64,000 nt of DNA from Coriobacteriia bacterium (GCA_030530215.1 JAUMVJ010000001.1:1-64000); one strand, 5' to 3'; shown: positions 9,261 to 18,406, numbered from the stretch's first letter. Numbers and translations: made by a program. The notes: a model not told the origin generated them from the sequence alone.

Positions 9261-10121
9261 TTACTCGCCCAGAGCGAAGCGGGTGAAGGACTTGACCTTG
9301 ATGGTGCCGCCCAGAGCCTTGGCAACGGAGTTGACGTACTCGGTGACGGTCTTGTCGGAATCCTTAACGAAGGCCTGCTCGGTGAGGCACTGCTCCTTGA
9401 AGAACTTCTCAAGGCGGCCAGTAGCGATCTTCTCCTGGATGGCCTCGGGCTTGCCGGACTCAGCAGCCTGAGCCTTGTAGATGCCCATCTCGTGCTCGAC
9501 AACAGCGGGGTCGACGTCCTCGCGGTTAGCGGCGATGGGAGCGATAGCTGCAACCTGCATTGCAACGTCCTTGCCGCACTGCTTGAACTCGGCAGCGGTG
9601 GTATCGACGCCCTCGACGTCGAACTCAACCAGAACGCCGATCTTGCCGGTGCCGTGGATGTAGGCGGCAACAGCAGGAGCCTCGGTGTAAGCAACGCGAG
9701 CGAGCTCGGTGTTCTCGCCCATCACGTGGATGCAGTCGGTGAGGATGGCCTCGACGGTCTCGCCCTCGACCTCGACGGCCTTCAGAGCCTCGACGTCGGT
9801 CTGCTTGGAAGCCATGACAGCCTCGGTGACCTTGGCAACATAGGCGCGGAACTTCTCGTTACCGGAAACGAAGTCGGTCTCGCACTTGAGCTCGACGATG
9901 GCACCGGCGGTATCCTCTTCGTTGGTGACGGCCATGACATAGCCCTCGTTGGTGGCGCGGCCGGCCTTCTTGGCAACGGCAGCAAGACCACGGGTGCGCA
10001 GGACGTCAACGGCGCCCTCGAGAGAGCCGTCGGCCTCGGTCAGGGCCTTCTTGCACTCCATCATGCCAGCGCCAGTCATCTCGCGCAGTTCCTTAACCAT
10101 AGCGGCGGTAATCTGAGCCAT
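9261..10121 (-). CDS. tsf: Translation elongation factor Ts
   Basis: Nucleotide exchange factor for EF-Tu. At 286 aa it has the full two-subdomain core. The N-terminal UBA-like module reads MAQITAAMVKELREMTGAGMMECKKAL, followed by the exchange motif region (NEGYVMAVTNEEDTAGAIVELKCETDFVSGNEKF, with the TDFV motif near residues 83-86). The C-terminal part has FFKEQCLTEQAFVKD. The start has AAAGGAAACC just upstream. It is the second gene after rpsB (gap 96 bp), the usual bacterial order. Confidence 0.98.
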   Translation of the reverse strand: MAQITAAMVKELREMTGAGMMECKKALTEADGSLEGAVDVLRTRGLAAVAKKAGRATNEGYVMAVTNEEDTAGAIVELKCETDFVSGNEKFRAYVAKVTEAVMASKQTDVEALKAVEVEGETVEAILTDCIHVMGENTELARVAYTEAPAVAAYIHGTGKIGVLVEFDVEGVDTTAAEFKQCGKDVAMQVAAIAPIAANREDVDPAVVEHEMGIYKAQAAESGKPEAIQEKIATGRLEKFFKEQCLTEQAFVKDSDKTVTEYVNSVAKALGGTIKVKSFTRFALGE

Positions 10122-10217
10122 TTGGTTTCCTTTCTTTTAAAGGGAACAGGCGGTGGGCCTATACGCTAAGTCCACCGCCCTTGCTTGCATTGGGTTTGAG
10201 CCTTGTAAGCTTACAGG

Positions 10218-10985
10218 CTACTCTGCGGCAGCTTCGGTTGCAGCCTCGGCAGGAGCAGCTTCCTCTGCGGGAGCCTCGCCAGCCATTTCCTCTGCGGTGA
10301 CGGGAGCACCGGTGCCGGCGATAACGGCGTCGGCGACGAAGTCGCACAGAAGACGGACGGAACGGATAGCGTCGTCGTTTGCGGGAATGCCGTAATCGAC
10401 GTCGTCGGGATCGCAGTTGGTGTCGAGGGTGCCGATAACGGGGATGTTCAGGCGCTTAGCCTCGGCGATCGCACCGTGCTCCTTGTTGGTGTCGATGACG
10501 AAGATGGCATCGGGGGTGCGAGTCATGTTGCGGATACCGTTGAGGTTGGTCTGCAGCTTGGAAAGCTCCTTCTTCAGCAGGATCTGCTCCTTCTTGGGGA
10601 GCTTCTCCATGCGGCCGTCCTGCTCCATTGCCTCAAGCTCTTCCATGCGCTTGACGCGGGAACGGATGGTGACGAAGTTGGTCATCATGCCGCCGAGCCA
10701 ACGAGCGTTGACGTAGGGCATGCCGCACTTGTTAGCAGCCTCGATGACGGACTCCTGAGCCTGCTTCTTGGTGCCGACGAACAGCACGGTGCCGCCCTGA
10801 GAAGCGATCTGGCTGACTGCGGTGTAAGCAGCGTCCAGGCCGTAAAGGGTTTCCTTGAGGTCGATGATGTAGATATCGCCGCGCTTGCCGAAGATGTACT
10901 GCTTCATCTTGGGATTCCAGCGGCGAGTCTGGTGGCCGAAGTGGCAACCTGCATCGAGCAGGACCTTAAGGTTGATCTTAGTCAT
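10218..10985 (-). CDS. rpsB: 30S ribosomal protein S2
   Basis: Small-subunit ribosomal protein uS2. The mature family start [25 protein letters not shown] is visible, so I place the start at the ATG at 10985 with GGAG 5 bp upstream; a 12-residue extension upstream is not conserved. Other family marks are [41 protein letters not shown] and [14 protein letters not shown]. The protein is 255 aa with an Ala/Glu-rich acidic tail (about residues 225-255), a common Actinobacterial extension. It leads the rpsB-tsf operon from a near-consensus promoter. Confidence 0.98.
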   Translation of the reverse strand: MTKINLKVLLDAGCHFGHQTRRWNPKMKQYIFGKRGDIYIIDLKETLYGLDAAYTAVSQIASQGGTVLFVGTKKQAQESVIEAANKCGMPYVNARWLGGMMTNFVTIRSRVKRMEELEAMEQDGRMEKLPKKEQILLKKELSKLQTNLNGIRNMTRTPDAIFVIDTNKEHGAIAEAKRLNIPVIGTLDTNCDPDDVDYGIPANDDAIRSVRLLCDFVADAVIAGTGAPVTAEEMAGEAPAEEAAPAEAATEAAAE

Positions 10986-11095
10986 TTTTTCTCCATTCGT
11001 TGATCCTCTGCCTGGCTTCATCCCTGCGCTCGCAACCCCGCGGGGCCACTGGCGAGCATAAGTCCACCAAGCATGTGAAATAAAACAGCCTTGCT

Positions 11096-11124
11096 AGTAT
11101 ACGAAGCCCTGCGCGCCTATGCAA
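11096..11124 (-). promoter_or_regulatory. Sigma-70-type promoter of rpsB-tsf
   Basis: On the minus strand TTGCAT (11119-11124) and TATACT (11096-11101) are separated by exactly 17 bp. They lie about 110 bp upstream of the rpsB start, leaving a leader long enough for autogenous control by S2, which is known in other bacteria but not shown here. The rest of 10986-11196 shows no gene. Confidence 0.75.
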
Positions 11125-11196
11125 GAAAAACTTGAGGCTTGGGCGCAGCTTGCTGGCAGGCGCCGGCGCCCACATTGTTGCAAAAGCATATTCGCG

Positions 11197-12840
11197 CTAG
11201 GCGTGGCTTGGCCGAAGGCGCTCGATAACACAGCGGACGCGCTGGGCGGCCTCGGCAGCATCGCTTGCCGACAGGCCGGAATAACATATCACCAACTTAG
11301 TAGAGCTAGCGGCAGCTTTGCCCTGCCCAGACGTGGTGCCGGCAACTTTACCCAGTGCTTCGGAGCGGTCGCTGCGACAAACTGATACGCCACCCGAATC
11401 GGATGGGCTGCCAAAGTAATCGCTTAAAGTCCTTACGCGCACGCCTTCCTCCAAAAGCTCGGCCTTAAGGCACTCCTCATCAAGAGGCGCTTCGCAATCG
11501 AGCACGAAATGCAGGCCTGCGTCCTTGCCCAAGGCGCTGCAAGATAGGCCGTCCAAACCCTCAAGGAAGGAATCGCGCACCTCGCGATAGTGGCGACGCA
11601 TACGATTAACGTGCTTGTCGAAGGCACCCTCGGACAAAAAGCGCGAGAGCGCCATCTGCTCGATGGCGGAAACCGACGAGGCTTCACCACCCCATTCGTC
11701 ACGGAAGCGCTCAGCCAGATGCGCGGGCAAAACCATGAAACCCAGCCTAAGGCTTGGGGCAACGGTGCGCGCGAAAGTGTTGAGGTAAACCACTCGCTCG
11801 GCGGCATCGATACCCTGCAAGGCAGGAATCGGGCGGCCCTGGTGGCGAAACTCGCAATCATAGTCGTCCTCGATAATGTAGCGTCCCTCGCCTTCCGAGG
11901 CCCAGGCCAAAAGCTCGTAGCGACGCGCGATGGGCATAACCGCGCCCGTTGGGAAATGATGCGACGGCATCACGTGCACCACCTGCGCCCCCGAAGCGCG
12001 TAGAGCATCCACATCAATCCCCTTTTCATCCATGGCAACCTGCGCAACCTCGACCTTGTTGGCGGCATAGGTTCGGGCAAGCGTTGGATAACCCGGATCC
12101 TCCACGGCAAAACGCGTACGCCCGAGCAAGCGCGGGAGCACGGGGTAGAGTCCCTGAGCGCCCGCGCCGACGATCACCTGCCAAGGTTCAACCTGCATAT
12201 CGCGAGCGCGCGCCACGTAATGGGCGATGGCACGGCGCAACTCGGGCAGCCCTTCGCGCGGCGCACTTTTAAGAAGAAGCTCATCGGGGGCATCCTCCAC
12301 CACCTCGCGCACAATGCGCGACCAGGCTTGGCGCGGGAAGGAATCGGGGGCAACGCCGCCGCTCAGATCGAAAAGAACGCGTGGGATACCTGCGAGCGAA
12401 AGAACCACCGGGTCGCCCGTGGCCGAAGCCGAAGAGGCGCCCTGGGGCGCGCCAAGACCTGCATCCTTAAGGGCACGGTTCTCCTCAAGCGCAGCTCCAA
12501 GGACTAAATCACTGCCAACGGATGCAAAACCAGTATCTGCGCGCTTTTTGACCGAAGCCGCCGAAGACAGGCTATCCGCCATCTTTGCCGCAAAGGAACC
12601 GACGTCGTTGGCAAAGTAACCCTTGCGTTGGATCGCGCGCACGTAGCCCTCGGCAACCAGCTGCTGGTAGGCGTGCTCAACCGTGATGACGCTCACGCCG
12701 AGTGAGCGCGCGAAATCCCTCTTCGAAGGAAGATGCTCGTCGGGGGCGATGACTCCCTGCGCGATGTCGGCGCGCATGCGACGGACCAGCTCCTCGTAGA
12801 GACTGCCGCTCTTTCGTGAATCAAGGTCGTATTGGAGCAC
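11197..12840 (-). CDS. pdxR: MocR/PdxR-type GntR-family regulator with aminotransferase-like domain
   Basis: Likely regulator of the divergent pdxST genes, sensing PLP. Residues about 13-80 form a GntR winged helix (LPSKRDFARSLGVSVITVEHAYQQLVAEGYV). A long Ala/Ser-rich linker (about 85-150) leads to a fold-type I aminotransferase domain (about 155-547). PSHHFPTGA and EDDYDCEF (PLP-ring Asp) are conserved. The segment that normally holds the Schiff-base lysine (usually FSKT/FSKS) reads NTFARTVAPSLRLGF, so Lys is replaced by Arg at about residue 358. The GTG at 12840 is chosen because GGAG lies 8 bp upstream; a GTG 30 bp earlier is also possible. The symbol rests mainly on the neighbours. Confidence 0.85.
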   Translation of the reverse strand: MLQYDLDSRKSGSLYEELVRRMRADIAQGVIAPDEHLPSKRDFARSLGVSVITVEHAYQQLVAEGYVRAIQRKGYFANDVGSFAAKMADSLSSAASVKKRADTGFASVGSDLVLGAALEENRALKDAGLGAPQGASSASATGDPVVLSLAGIPRVLFDLSGGVAPDSFPRQAWSRIVREVVEDAPDELLLKSAPREGLPELRRAIAHYVARARDMQVEPWQVIVGAGAQGLYPVLPRLLGRTRFAVEDPGYPTLARTYAANKVEVAQVAMDEKGIDVDALRASGAQVVHVMPSHHFPTGAVMPIARRYELLAWASEGEGRYIIEDDYDCEFRHQGRPIPALQGIDAAERVVYLNTFARTVAPSLRLGFMVLPAHLAERFRDEWGGEASSVSAIEQMALSRFLSEGAFDKHVNRMRRHYREVRDSFLEGLDGLSCSALGKDAGLHFVLDCEAPLDEECLKAELLEEGVRVRTLSDYFGSPSDSGGVSVCRSDRSEALGKVAGTTSGQGKAAASSTKLVICYSGLSASDAAEAAQRVRCVIERLRPSHA

Positions 12841-12911
12841 TTTCGGCTCTCCTTTCTTCAACGGCGGCACATTGGTCTTATCAGCCTTTGCGATTTTACA
12901 GCTATTTTATA

Positions 12912-12921
12912 ACCAGCTGGT
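12912..12921. promoter_or_regulatory. Candidate PdxR operator in the pdxR-pdxS intergenic region
   Basis: A perfect 10-bp palindrome, ACCAGCTGGT, lies in the 176-bp divergent region about 95 bp before pdxS. It is followed by AT-rich sequence and a second CTATGGTTTTGG stretch near 12942. CTGG-type cores occur in known PdxR sites. The assignment is inference from position only. Confidence 0.4.
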
Positions 12922-13016
12922 CATATTAAAAACTATGGTTTTGGATATTTCAGCATAATCAGATGCACCGTATCCTAGCTGCCAACAAATAACCGCTCCT
13001 TAAAGGAAGGAACCTC

Positions 13017-13889
13017 ATGTCCAAACGCTACGAACTCAACAAGCAGCTGGCCCAAATGCTCAAAGGCGGCGTCATCATGGACGTTACCACGCCCGAGCAG
13101 GCACGCATCGCCGAAGAAGCAGGCGCCTGCGCCGTCATGGCCTTGGAGCGCATCCCGGCCGACATTCGCGCAGCCGGCGGTGTTTCCCGCATGTCCGGCC
13201 CCAAGATGATCAAGGGCATCCAGGAAGCCGTAAGCATCCCCGTTATGGCCAAGGTACGCATCGGACATCAGGTCGAGGCACAGATCTTGCAAGCCATCGA
13301 GATCGACTACATCGACGAATCCGAGGTTCTCTCGCCCGCCGACAACATCTACCACATCGACAAGACCGCCTTCGAGGTTCCCTTCGTCTGCGGCGCCCGT
13401 GACTTAGGCGAGGCGTTGCGCCGCATTGCCGAAGGCGCATCGATGATCCGCACCAAGGGTGAGCCCGGCACCGGCGACGTGGTGCAGGCGGTAAGCCATA
13501 TGCGCCTTATCCAGAATCAAATTCGCCACGTGGTATCGCTGCGCGAGGATGAGCTGTTCGAGGAAGCAAAGCAGCTGGCAGTCCCCTACGAACTGGTTAA
13601 ATACGTGCACGAAAACGGCAAGCTCCCCGTGGTCAACTTTGCAGCAGGTGGCGTAGCCACCCCCGCCGACGCCGCGCTGATGATGCAGCTGGGCGCCGAG
13701 GGCGTGTTCGTGGGATCGGGCATCTTCAAGTCCGGCAACCCCGCAAAGCGCGCGCAGGCCATCGTCAAGGCTGTGGCCAACTACAATGATGCTTCACTTA
13801 TCGCCGAGCTTTCCGAAGATCTGGGCGAGGCGATGGTCGGCATCAACGAGAGCGAGATTGAGCTTCTGATGGCGGAGCGTGGCAAGTAA
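13017..13889 (+). CDS. pdxS: Pyridoxal 5'-phosphate synthase subunit PdxS
   Basis: PLP synthase subunit of the DXP-independent pathway. It condenses ribose 5-phosphate, glyceraldehyde 3-phosphate and ammonia into PLP on a (beta/alpha)8 barrel, forming a 12-mer that binds PdxT. At 290 aa the length is standard. Highly conserved segments are [20 protein letters not shown] (first catalytic Lys is at KGGVIMDV minus strand-end, Lys19), [31 protein letters not shown] (second catalytic Lys), YIDESEVL, and [31 protein letters not shown] precedes the ATG. Its stop overlaps the pdxT start by one base (TAATG), which implies translational coupling. Confidence 0.98.
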   Translation: MSKRYELNKQLAQMLKGGVIMDVTTPEQARIAEEAGACAVMALERIPADIRAAGGVSRMSGPKMIKGIQEAVSIPVMAKVRIGHQVEAQILQAIEIDYIDESEVLSPADNIYHIDKTAFEVPFVCGARDLGEALRRIAEGASMIRTKGEPGTGDVVQAVSHMRLIQNQIRHVVSLREDELFEEAKQLAVPYELVKYVHENGKLPVVNFAAGGVATPADAALMMQLGAEGVFVGSGIFKSGNPAKRAQAIVKAVANYNDASLIAELSEDLGEAMVGINESEIELLMAERGK

Positions 13890-14527
13890 TGACGCGCACG
13901 ATTGCGGTACTGGCTGTTCAGGGAGCTTTTGCCGAACACGAAGCAAGGCTGCGCGAGCTTGGCGCAAACGTGGTCGAGCTTCGCCAAGCGGCAGACCTTA
14001 AACAAGAATTCGACGGGTTGGTTTTGCCCGGAGGCGAGTCGACCACTCAAGCCAAGCTGTTGCGCGAGCTGGGGATGTTCGACGAACTTAAGCGAAAGAT
14101 TGAGTCTGGCTTGCCTGTGTTGGCAACCTGCGCGGGGCTTATTCTTTTGGCGAAGGAGGTGGAAGGCACCGGCGACCTTGCCGGACTTGACCCTGGGGCC
14201 GCCAAGGAGCGCTTGGCAGTGCATGGCTTTGGAACACTGGATGTAAGTGTAGAGCGCAACGCCTACGGGCGGCAGCTGGGCAGCTTCCACGCAGAAGAGC
14301 CTTGGACCGAAGAAGCGCGCGATGTTGCAAGGGCCGAAGGCGACGAGCAAATTCCTCTCACCTTCATCCGCGCGCCGCGCATCACGAAGCTGGGCGCCCA
14401 GGCCACGCCGATCATCGAACACGACGGCTACCCCGTGGCCGTGCTGCAGGGCAAACAGCTCGGAGTGGCCTTCCACCCCGAGCTAGATTCCGACACCCGC
14501 CTACACGAGCTGTTCTTGAGCTTATAG
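13889..14527 (+). CDS. pdxT: Pyridoxal 5'-phosphate synthase glutaminase subunit PdxT
   Basis: Class I glutaminase that feeds ammonia to PdxS. It is 212 aa, slightly longer than usual. It shows VLAVQGAFAEHEARL at the N-terminus, LVLPGGESTT, the nucleophile loop LATCAGLILLA (Cys near residue 79), and the catalytic His/Glu pair in AFHPEL near the C-terminus. A GLDPGAAKERLAVHGFGTLDVSVERNAYGRQLGSF segment matches the family. It overlaps the pdxS stop by one base and is followed by an intrinsic terminator 10 bp after its stop, so pdxST is a two-gene operon. Confidence 0.97.
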   Translation: MTRTIAVLAVQGAFAEHEARLRELGANVVELRQAADLKQEFDGLVLPGGESTTQAKLLRELGMFDELKRKIESGLPVLATCAGLILLAKEVEGTGDLAGLDPGAAKERLAVHGFGTLDVSVERNAYGRQLGSFHAEEPWTEEARDVARAEGDEQIPLTFIRAPRITKLGAQATPIIEHDGYPVAVLQGKQLGVAFHPELDSDTRLHELFLSL

Positions 14528-14536
14528 CCTCACAAA

Positions 14537-14566
14537 AAGGAGGTCCTGCCTGCGCAGGGCCTCCTT
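14537..14566 (+). terminator. Intrinsic terminator of pdxST
   Basis: The arms AAGGAGGTCCTGC and GCAGGGCCTCCTT form a 13-bp stem with one G-T pair around a 4-nt loop. T-rich sequence follows (GGTTTTAGCTTCATTTTTT). Confidence 0.85.
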
Positions 14567-14635
14567 GGTTTTAGCTTCATTTTTTGAGGGTCCATAAATC
14601 AAAGCTTGTTTTTAACGGCGGAATTCAATGATTAA

Positions 14636-14673
14636 AGCGGCGGCTCCTTGCCCGATTGTGAGGAACCGCCGCT
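14636..14673 (-). terminator. Hairpin downstream of the NUDIX gene, probable terminator
   Basis: The arms AGCGGCGGCTCCT and AGGAACCGCCGCT pair with one mismatch around a 12-nt loop, 31 bp past the stop of the minus-strand NUDIX gene. The T-run on the minus strand is weak (TTTAAT), so it may act on both strands or be leaky. Confidence 0.6.
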
Positions 14674-14704
14674 CTTGCCTAGCTAAATTGCGGAATATTG
14701 AGGT

Positions 14705-15112
14705 TTAGCCTACCAGCTCTTGGGCCTTCAAGGCCTCGAGGACCTCGATGTCAGCACCGAGCCAGTTGACGTCTTCGAACTCGGCGGCGGAAAGCCATTT
14801 AGCGGCATGGTGCTCCAAGAGTTTGAGCTTGCCTTCGGCCACGTGGCATAAGTAACAATGCATAATCAGATGGAACTGCGGGTAATCGTACTCCACCGTG
14901 ATAACGAACTGGTCGATGGCCACCGTGGCGTCCATCTCTTCCTTTAGTTCGCGAACCACGGCCTGCTCGCCGGTCTCGCCCGGCTCGAGCTTGCCGCCGG
15001 GAAACTCCCAGTAGCCTTCGTAATCGCCGTAGCCGCGCTGAGTGGCAAGGATTTTGCCGTCTTGCTTGATGATTGCTGCGGCTACTTCGACCGTCTTCAC
15101 GCTGTGCTCCAT
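14705..15112 (-). CDS. NUDIX hydrolase, MutT-like
   Basis: A 135-aa single-domain NUDIX hydrolase. The Nudix box GGKLEPGETGEQAVVRELKEEM (about residues 38-59) has the full G-x5-E-x7-RE-x2-EE pattern needed for Mg2+ binding and pyrophosphate hydrolysis. The N-terminus (KTVEVAAAIIKQDGKILATQRGYGDYEGYWEFPGG) resembles MutT and (d)CTP pyrophosphatases such as NudG, so nucleotide-pool cleaning is likely. The exact substrate (8-oxo-dGTP, CTP or a methylated dNTP) cannot be decided. It stands alone on the minus strand, preceded by a strong hairpin at 15125-15152 in its leader. Confidence 0.88.
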   Translation of the reverse strand: MEHSVKTVEVAAAIIKQDGKILATQRGYGDYEGYWEFPGGKLEPGETGEQAVVRELKEEMDATVAIDQFVITVEYDYPQFHLIMHCYLCHVAEGKLKLLEHHAAKWLSAAEFEDVNWLGADIEVLEALKAQELVG

Positions 15113-15424
15113 TCCTCGTTAGCTGCAGCTGCGCAAACCTACGCGCAGCTGCGCGAGTAAGTATAGCGCGCCGTAGGGCCCAAACGATGAAAAGCCCCGC
15201 TGCCAAGGGAGCAGCTCGCCCTGCATACTACGCCCTGCGCGCTACAGCCCGCGCCTTGCGAATGGACGCGCCACACCCTGCACGCCTGCACGCCTGCGCA
15301 CGCAGGGGCACCCACACATGCACAGCCGCGCGCTCCCCGCACTGCACGCCAGCGCCCACCTTGACAGCTTTGAGAAAATGAAAACCGAAACACACGCACA
15401 AGCAAACGAAGCAAGGGGTCCAGC
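15113..15424. other. 312-bp gene-free, very G+C-rich divergent region
   Basis: This lies between the NUDIX gene (minus) and the ABC exporter (plus). It holds the hairpin at 15125-15152 and, at about 15220-15360, short irregular repeats of GCACGCCT/CGCCCTGC type that read as low-complexity sequence. A consensus -35 TTGACA sits at 15361-15366, but no good -10 follows at 16-18 bp. No open frame here looks coding. Confidence 0.6.
15125..15152. repeat. Perfect 10-bp inverted repeat in the NUDIX leader
   Basis: GCAGCTGCGC (15125-15134) and GCGCAGCTGC (15143-15152) flank the 8-base loop AAACCTAC, ending 12 bp before the NUDIX start codon on the minus strand. With no T-run it is not a simple terminator. 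It could be an operator or a leader hairpin. Confidence 0.7.
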
Positions 15425-17206
15425 ATGGCTCAGGCACAATCAACCACACGACGCACGCTCCATTACTACTGGCAGGTAACGCGCAACCATAAGGGCTATT
15501 TTTTCGGACTGATGCTGTGCACTTTCTCATTCGTTGCGCTGCTTACCTACGGCAACCCCTATGTGATGAGTCTGATCGTGGACAAAGTAAGCTCCGAGCC
15601 CGTCGCCGCTGACCAAGTCTTTGCCGCCTACGGACCCTACGTGGCTGCGCTCGTGGCAATTAACATACTTGGTCAGGCGGCAAGCAAACTACAGGACTAC
15701 ACCCTCTACAAGCTCGAAATCGCCGCCAGCTACGACCTGGCCACCATGAGCTTCGATGCGCTTTGCAACCAATCCATCAGCTTCCACTCCAATCGCTTCG
15801 GGGGCACGCTCATCAGCCAAACCTCCAAGTTCATGAGCGCCTACAACCAGCTAATCGAGACCATCAACTTCCCCTTCATGCCGGTGCTCTGCTCGATTAT
15901 CTTCACCTGCGGCATCCTGGCCCCGCGCGTGCCTCTGTACGTGGGCATCCTGATGGTTTTGCTCATCATCTACGCCAGCGCTTCCTACTACATGTACAAG
16001 CGTATCCTTTCGCTCAACGAGCAGGCCGCCGGCGCGCAGAACAACCTGTCGGGCGAGCTTTCCGACTCCGTGGCCAACATCCTTGCGGTAAAGACCTACG
16101 GTCGTGAGGATTACGAGCGCGGGCTTTTCGATGCCGCGAACAAGGAAGTGGTGTTGCGCGATTCCAAGCGCATGTGGGCGTCGCTCACGCGCGGCATCAT
16201 CACCGCATGCATCACCGTAGTGATCATGAGCGTGGTAGCCGTGTTCATCGCCGGCGGCAACGCGTGGTTTGGCATCACGCCAGGCACACTGGTGCTTATG
16301 TTCACCTACACCTACACCATCACCAACCAGTTCAACTTCATCAACAACGGCCTGCAGCGCTTCAACCGTGCCTTCGGCGACGCCAGTGGCATGACGCAAG
16401 TGCTCGACGAGCCGCGCCTGGTAGCCGACAAGCCCGATGCGCTGCCCCTGAAAGTGAGCGAGGGGCGCATCGAGTTCAAAGACATCGGCTTTTATTACAC
16501 CGACGGCAACACCAGAACACAGGTCTTCGATTGTTTCAATTTGAACATCTCGCCTGGTGAGCGCATAGGCCTGGTGGGCATGAGCGGCGCGGGCAAAACC
16601 ACCTTGACCAAGCTCCTTCTTCGTTTGTCGGACATTCAGGATGGGCAGATTTTGGTGGATGGGCAAAACATCGCCGACACCACCCAGCAAAGCCTGCGAC
16701 GCCAGATTGCCTACGTGCCGCAGGAGGCGCTGCTGTTTCATCGCAGCATCGCTGAGAACATCGCCTACGGACGCCCCGACGCCACCGAAGCCGAGATTCG
16801 CGAAGCAGCGCGCATGGCCAACGCACTGGAGTTCATCGAGCGCCTGCCCCAAGGCTTTCAAACCATCACCGGCGAGCGCGGCGTGAAGCTATCAGGCGGA
16901 CAGCGCCAGCGCATCGCGATTGCGCGTGCCATGCTGGCCGACTGCCCTGTCCTTGTTTTGGACGAGGCGACAAGCGCCCTTGACTCCGAGAGCGAGAAGC
17001 TGGTGCAGGACGCTCTGGGCAAGCTGATGCAGGGGCGCACGAGCATCGTCGTGGCGCATCGCCTGAGCACGGTAGCCAGCCTTGACCGCATTGTGGTGCT
17101 GCACGACGGCAAGATCGTCGAGGACGGGCCTCATGCCCAGCTCATCGAGCAGAATGGCGAATACGCGCACCTGTGGAACCGCCAAACAGGGGCATACCTA
17201 GAATAG
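15425..17206 (+). CDS. ABC exporter, fused membrane and ATP-binding domains
   Basis: A 593-aa half-transporter of the type IV (MsbA/LmrA-like) ABC exporter class, expected to work as a homodimer or with a partner elsewhere. Residues about 20-310 carry six membrane helices, ending in the long helix with NQFNFINNGLQRFNRAFG. The ATPase domain (about 345-590) has Walker A GMSGAGKT, a Q-loop at YVPQE, signature LSGGQRQR, Walker B VLVLDEATSALD and the H-loop VVAHRLST. The ATG has AAGGGG 8 bp upstream. No second half-transporter is adjacent. Substrate is unknown; drugs, lipids or peptides are all possible. Confidence 0.93.
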   Translation: MAQAQSTTRRTLHYYWQVTRNHKGYFFGLMLCTFSFVALLTYGNPYVMSLIVDKVSSEPVAADQVFAAYGPYVAALVAINILGQAASKLQDYTLYKLEIAASYDLATMSFDALCNQSISFHSNRFGGTLISQTSKFMSAYNQLIETINFPFMPVLCSIIFTCGILAPRVPLYVGILMVLLIIYASASYYMYKRILSLNEQAAGAQNNLSGELSDSVANILAVKTYGREDYERGLFDAANKEVVLRDSKRMWASLTRGIITACITVVIMSVVAVFIAGGNAWFGITPGTLVLMFTYTYTITNQFNFINNGLQRFNRAFGDASGMTQVLDEPRLVADKPDALPLKVSEGRIEFKDIGFYYTDGNTRTQVFDCFNLNISPGERIGLVGMSGAGKTTLTKLLLRLSDIQDGQILVDGQNIADTTQQSLRRQIAYVPQEALLFHRSIAENIAYGRPDATEAEIREAARMANALEFIERLPQGFQTITGERGVKLSGGQRQRIAIARAMLADCPVLVLDEATSALDSESEKLVQDALGKLMQGRTSIVVAHRLSTVASLDRIVVLHDGKIVEDGPHAQLIEQNGEYAHLWNRQTGAYLE

Positions 17207-17228
17207 GTCGCGAAGCGCAGGAGCTTGG

Positions 17229-18188
17229 CTACACCACAACCAACGCAATTGCCGGCAGTGTAACGAGCGAGAGCACGGTACTTAGGAAGGTGCCGCGCGA
17301 CATCGTGAGGGAATCGCCGCCGTAGGCCAAACACATCATGGTTCCGTTGGAAGCCGCGGGCATGCCCGAAAGCAACACCAAGATAGCAAGCAGGTACGGA
17401 TCGCTAACGAACAGGCCGAAGAGCGCATACATCGCAACCGGCACCAAAACCAAGCGGATGATGGTGGTGATATAGGCCCAGCCATCGAAGAGCATCTCAC
17501 GCACGGGCATCTTGGCCAAGGACGAGCCGATGATCAGCATGGCGGCGGGAACCGTCATTCCTCCCAGGATGTCGCAGGTTTGCCCGATAGGGCCGCTGTC
17601 GGTGATGTGCAGAAGCGCCAAGGCCATGGCTAAATAAGAAGCCAGCATCACCGGCTTGGTGAGCATGGCCCAGATGGCCTTCAGCTGCATCTTGAGGCTG
17701 CGACGGCGCTTGGTTTCGGAATCGTCGCCTGCCACGAAGAAGACACCCAGCGAGAACACCATCAGGTTGAAGACGATGTTGAAGATGGCAGCGTAGAGCA
17801 CTGCATCTTGGTTAAACACGGCCGCAAGCACCGCGAAGCCCAAAAATCCGACGTTGCCAAAAACCATCATGAAGGCGTGCGCGCCACGAGCAGCGCGACT
17901 AAGGTCGCGATAGAGCACATGAGCAACTACAAAGGCGAACACCGAGACTACCGCAAAGTAGATCACCGAGTAGCCGAACATGGTAAGAATCACCTCGTCG
18001 GAGGGAAGGTTCGCATCCGAAAGCACCGAGTTCAGAATGGTTGCGGGCAGGGTGATGGTCATCACCAGCTTTGACAAGTTTCCATCGAAGGAATCGCTTG
18101 TCATCTTCTTTTTACGCGCCACGAAACCACAGACCATGATGAAGAAAAGCATGGCCATCTGAGTGAACGTATGTTGGAAAACCTCCAT
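17229..18188 (-). CDS. AEC-family (auxin efflux carrier-like) permease
   Basis: A 319-aa polytopic membrane protein with about ten hydrophobic segments in two five-helix halves around a basic cytosolic loop (about residues 155-175, DDSETKRRRSLKMQLKAIW). Family features are the N-terminal FIMVCGFVARKKKMTSDSFDGNLSKLVMTITLPATIL and the C-terminal GMPAASNGTMMCLAYGGDS region. Bacterial AEC proteins export or exchange small organic anions such as malate; the substrate here is unknown. It is convergent with the ABC exporter (22-bp gap) and has its own start region at 18188 with GAGGTAAG upstream. Confidence 0.88.
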   Translation of the reverse strand: MEVFQHTFTQMAMLFFIMVCGFVARKKKMTSDSFDGNLSKLVMTITLPATILNSVLSDANLPSDEVILTMFGYSVIYFAVVSVFAFVVAHVLYRDLSRAARGAHAFMMVFGNVGFLGFAVLAAVFNQDAVLYAAIFNIVFNLMVFSLGVFFVAGDDSETKRRRSLKMQLKAIWAMLTKPVMLASYLAMALALLHITDSGPIGQTCDILGGMTVPAAMLIIGSSLAKMPVREMLFDGWAYITTIIRLVLVPVAMYALFGLFVSDPYLLAILVLLSGMPAASNGTMMCLAYGGDSLTMSRGTFLSTVLSLVTLPAIALVVV

Positions 18189-18406
18189 CGTGGGACTTAC
18201 CTCTTCCCCTTCAACTACCAGGTAAAACCCAGGGAAGAGCTGGCGGGCGCGACGGGCGCTTTCAGGCTCGAATGCTCGGAGGCCCCTCGAGGGCGTAGGT
18301 GAGTATACGCCCCTGTTTTGCTTGCGCAGGAAACGACGGAATTCTTAACAGAGCCGACACGAATGCGTTCATCCGCGCTCCCAGGCGATAGCCAAAAAAC
18401 GCAAAA

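Noticed and set aside
15220..15360. A structured RNA in the repetitive G+C-rich stretch before the ABC exporter
   Set aside because: The repeats are short and irregular, and do not form a consistent fold by eye.
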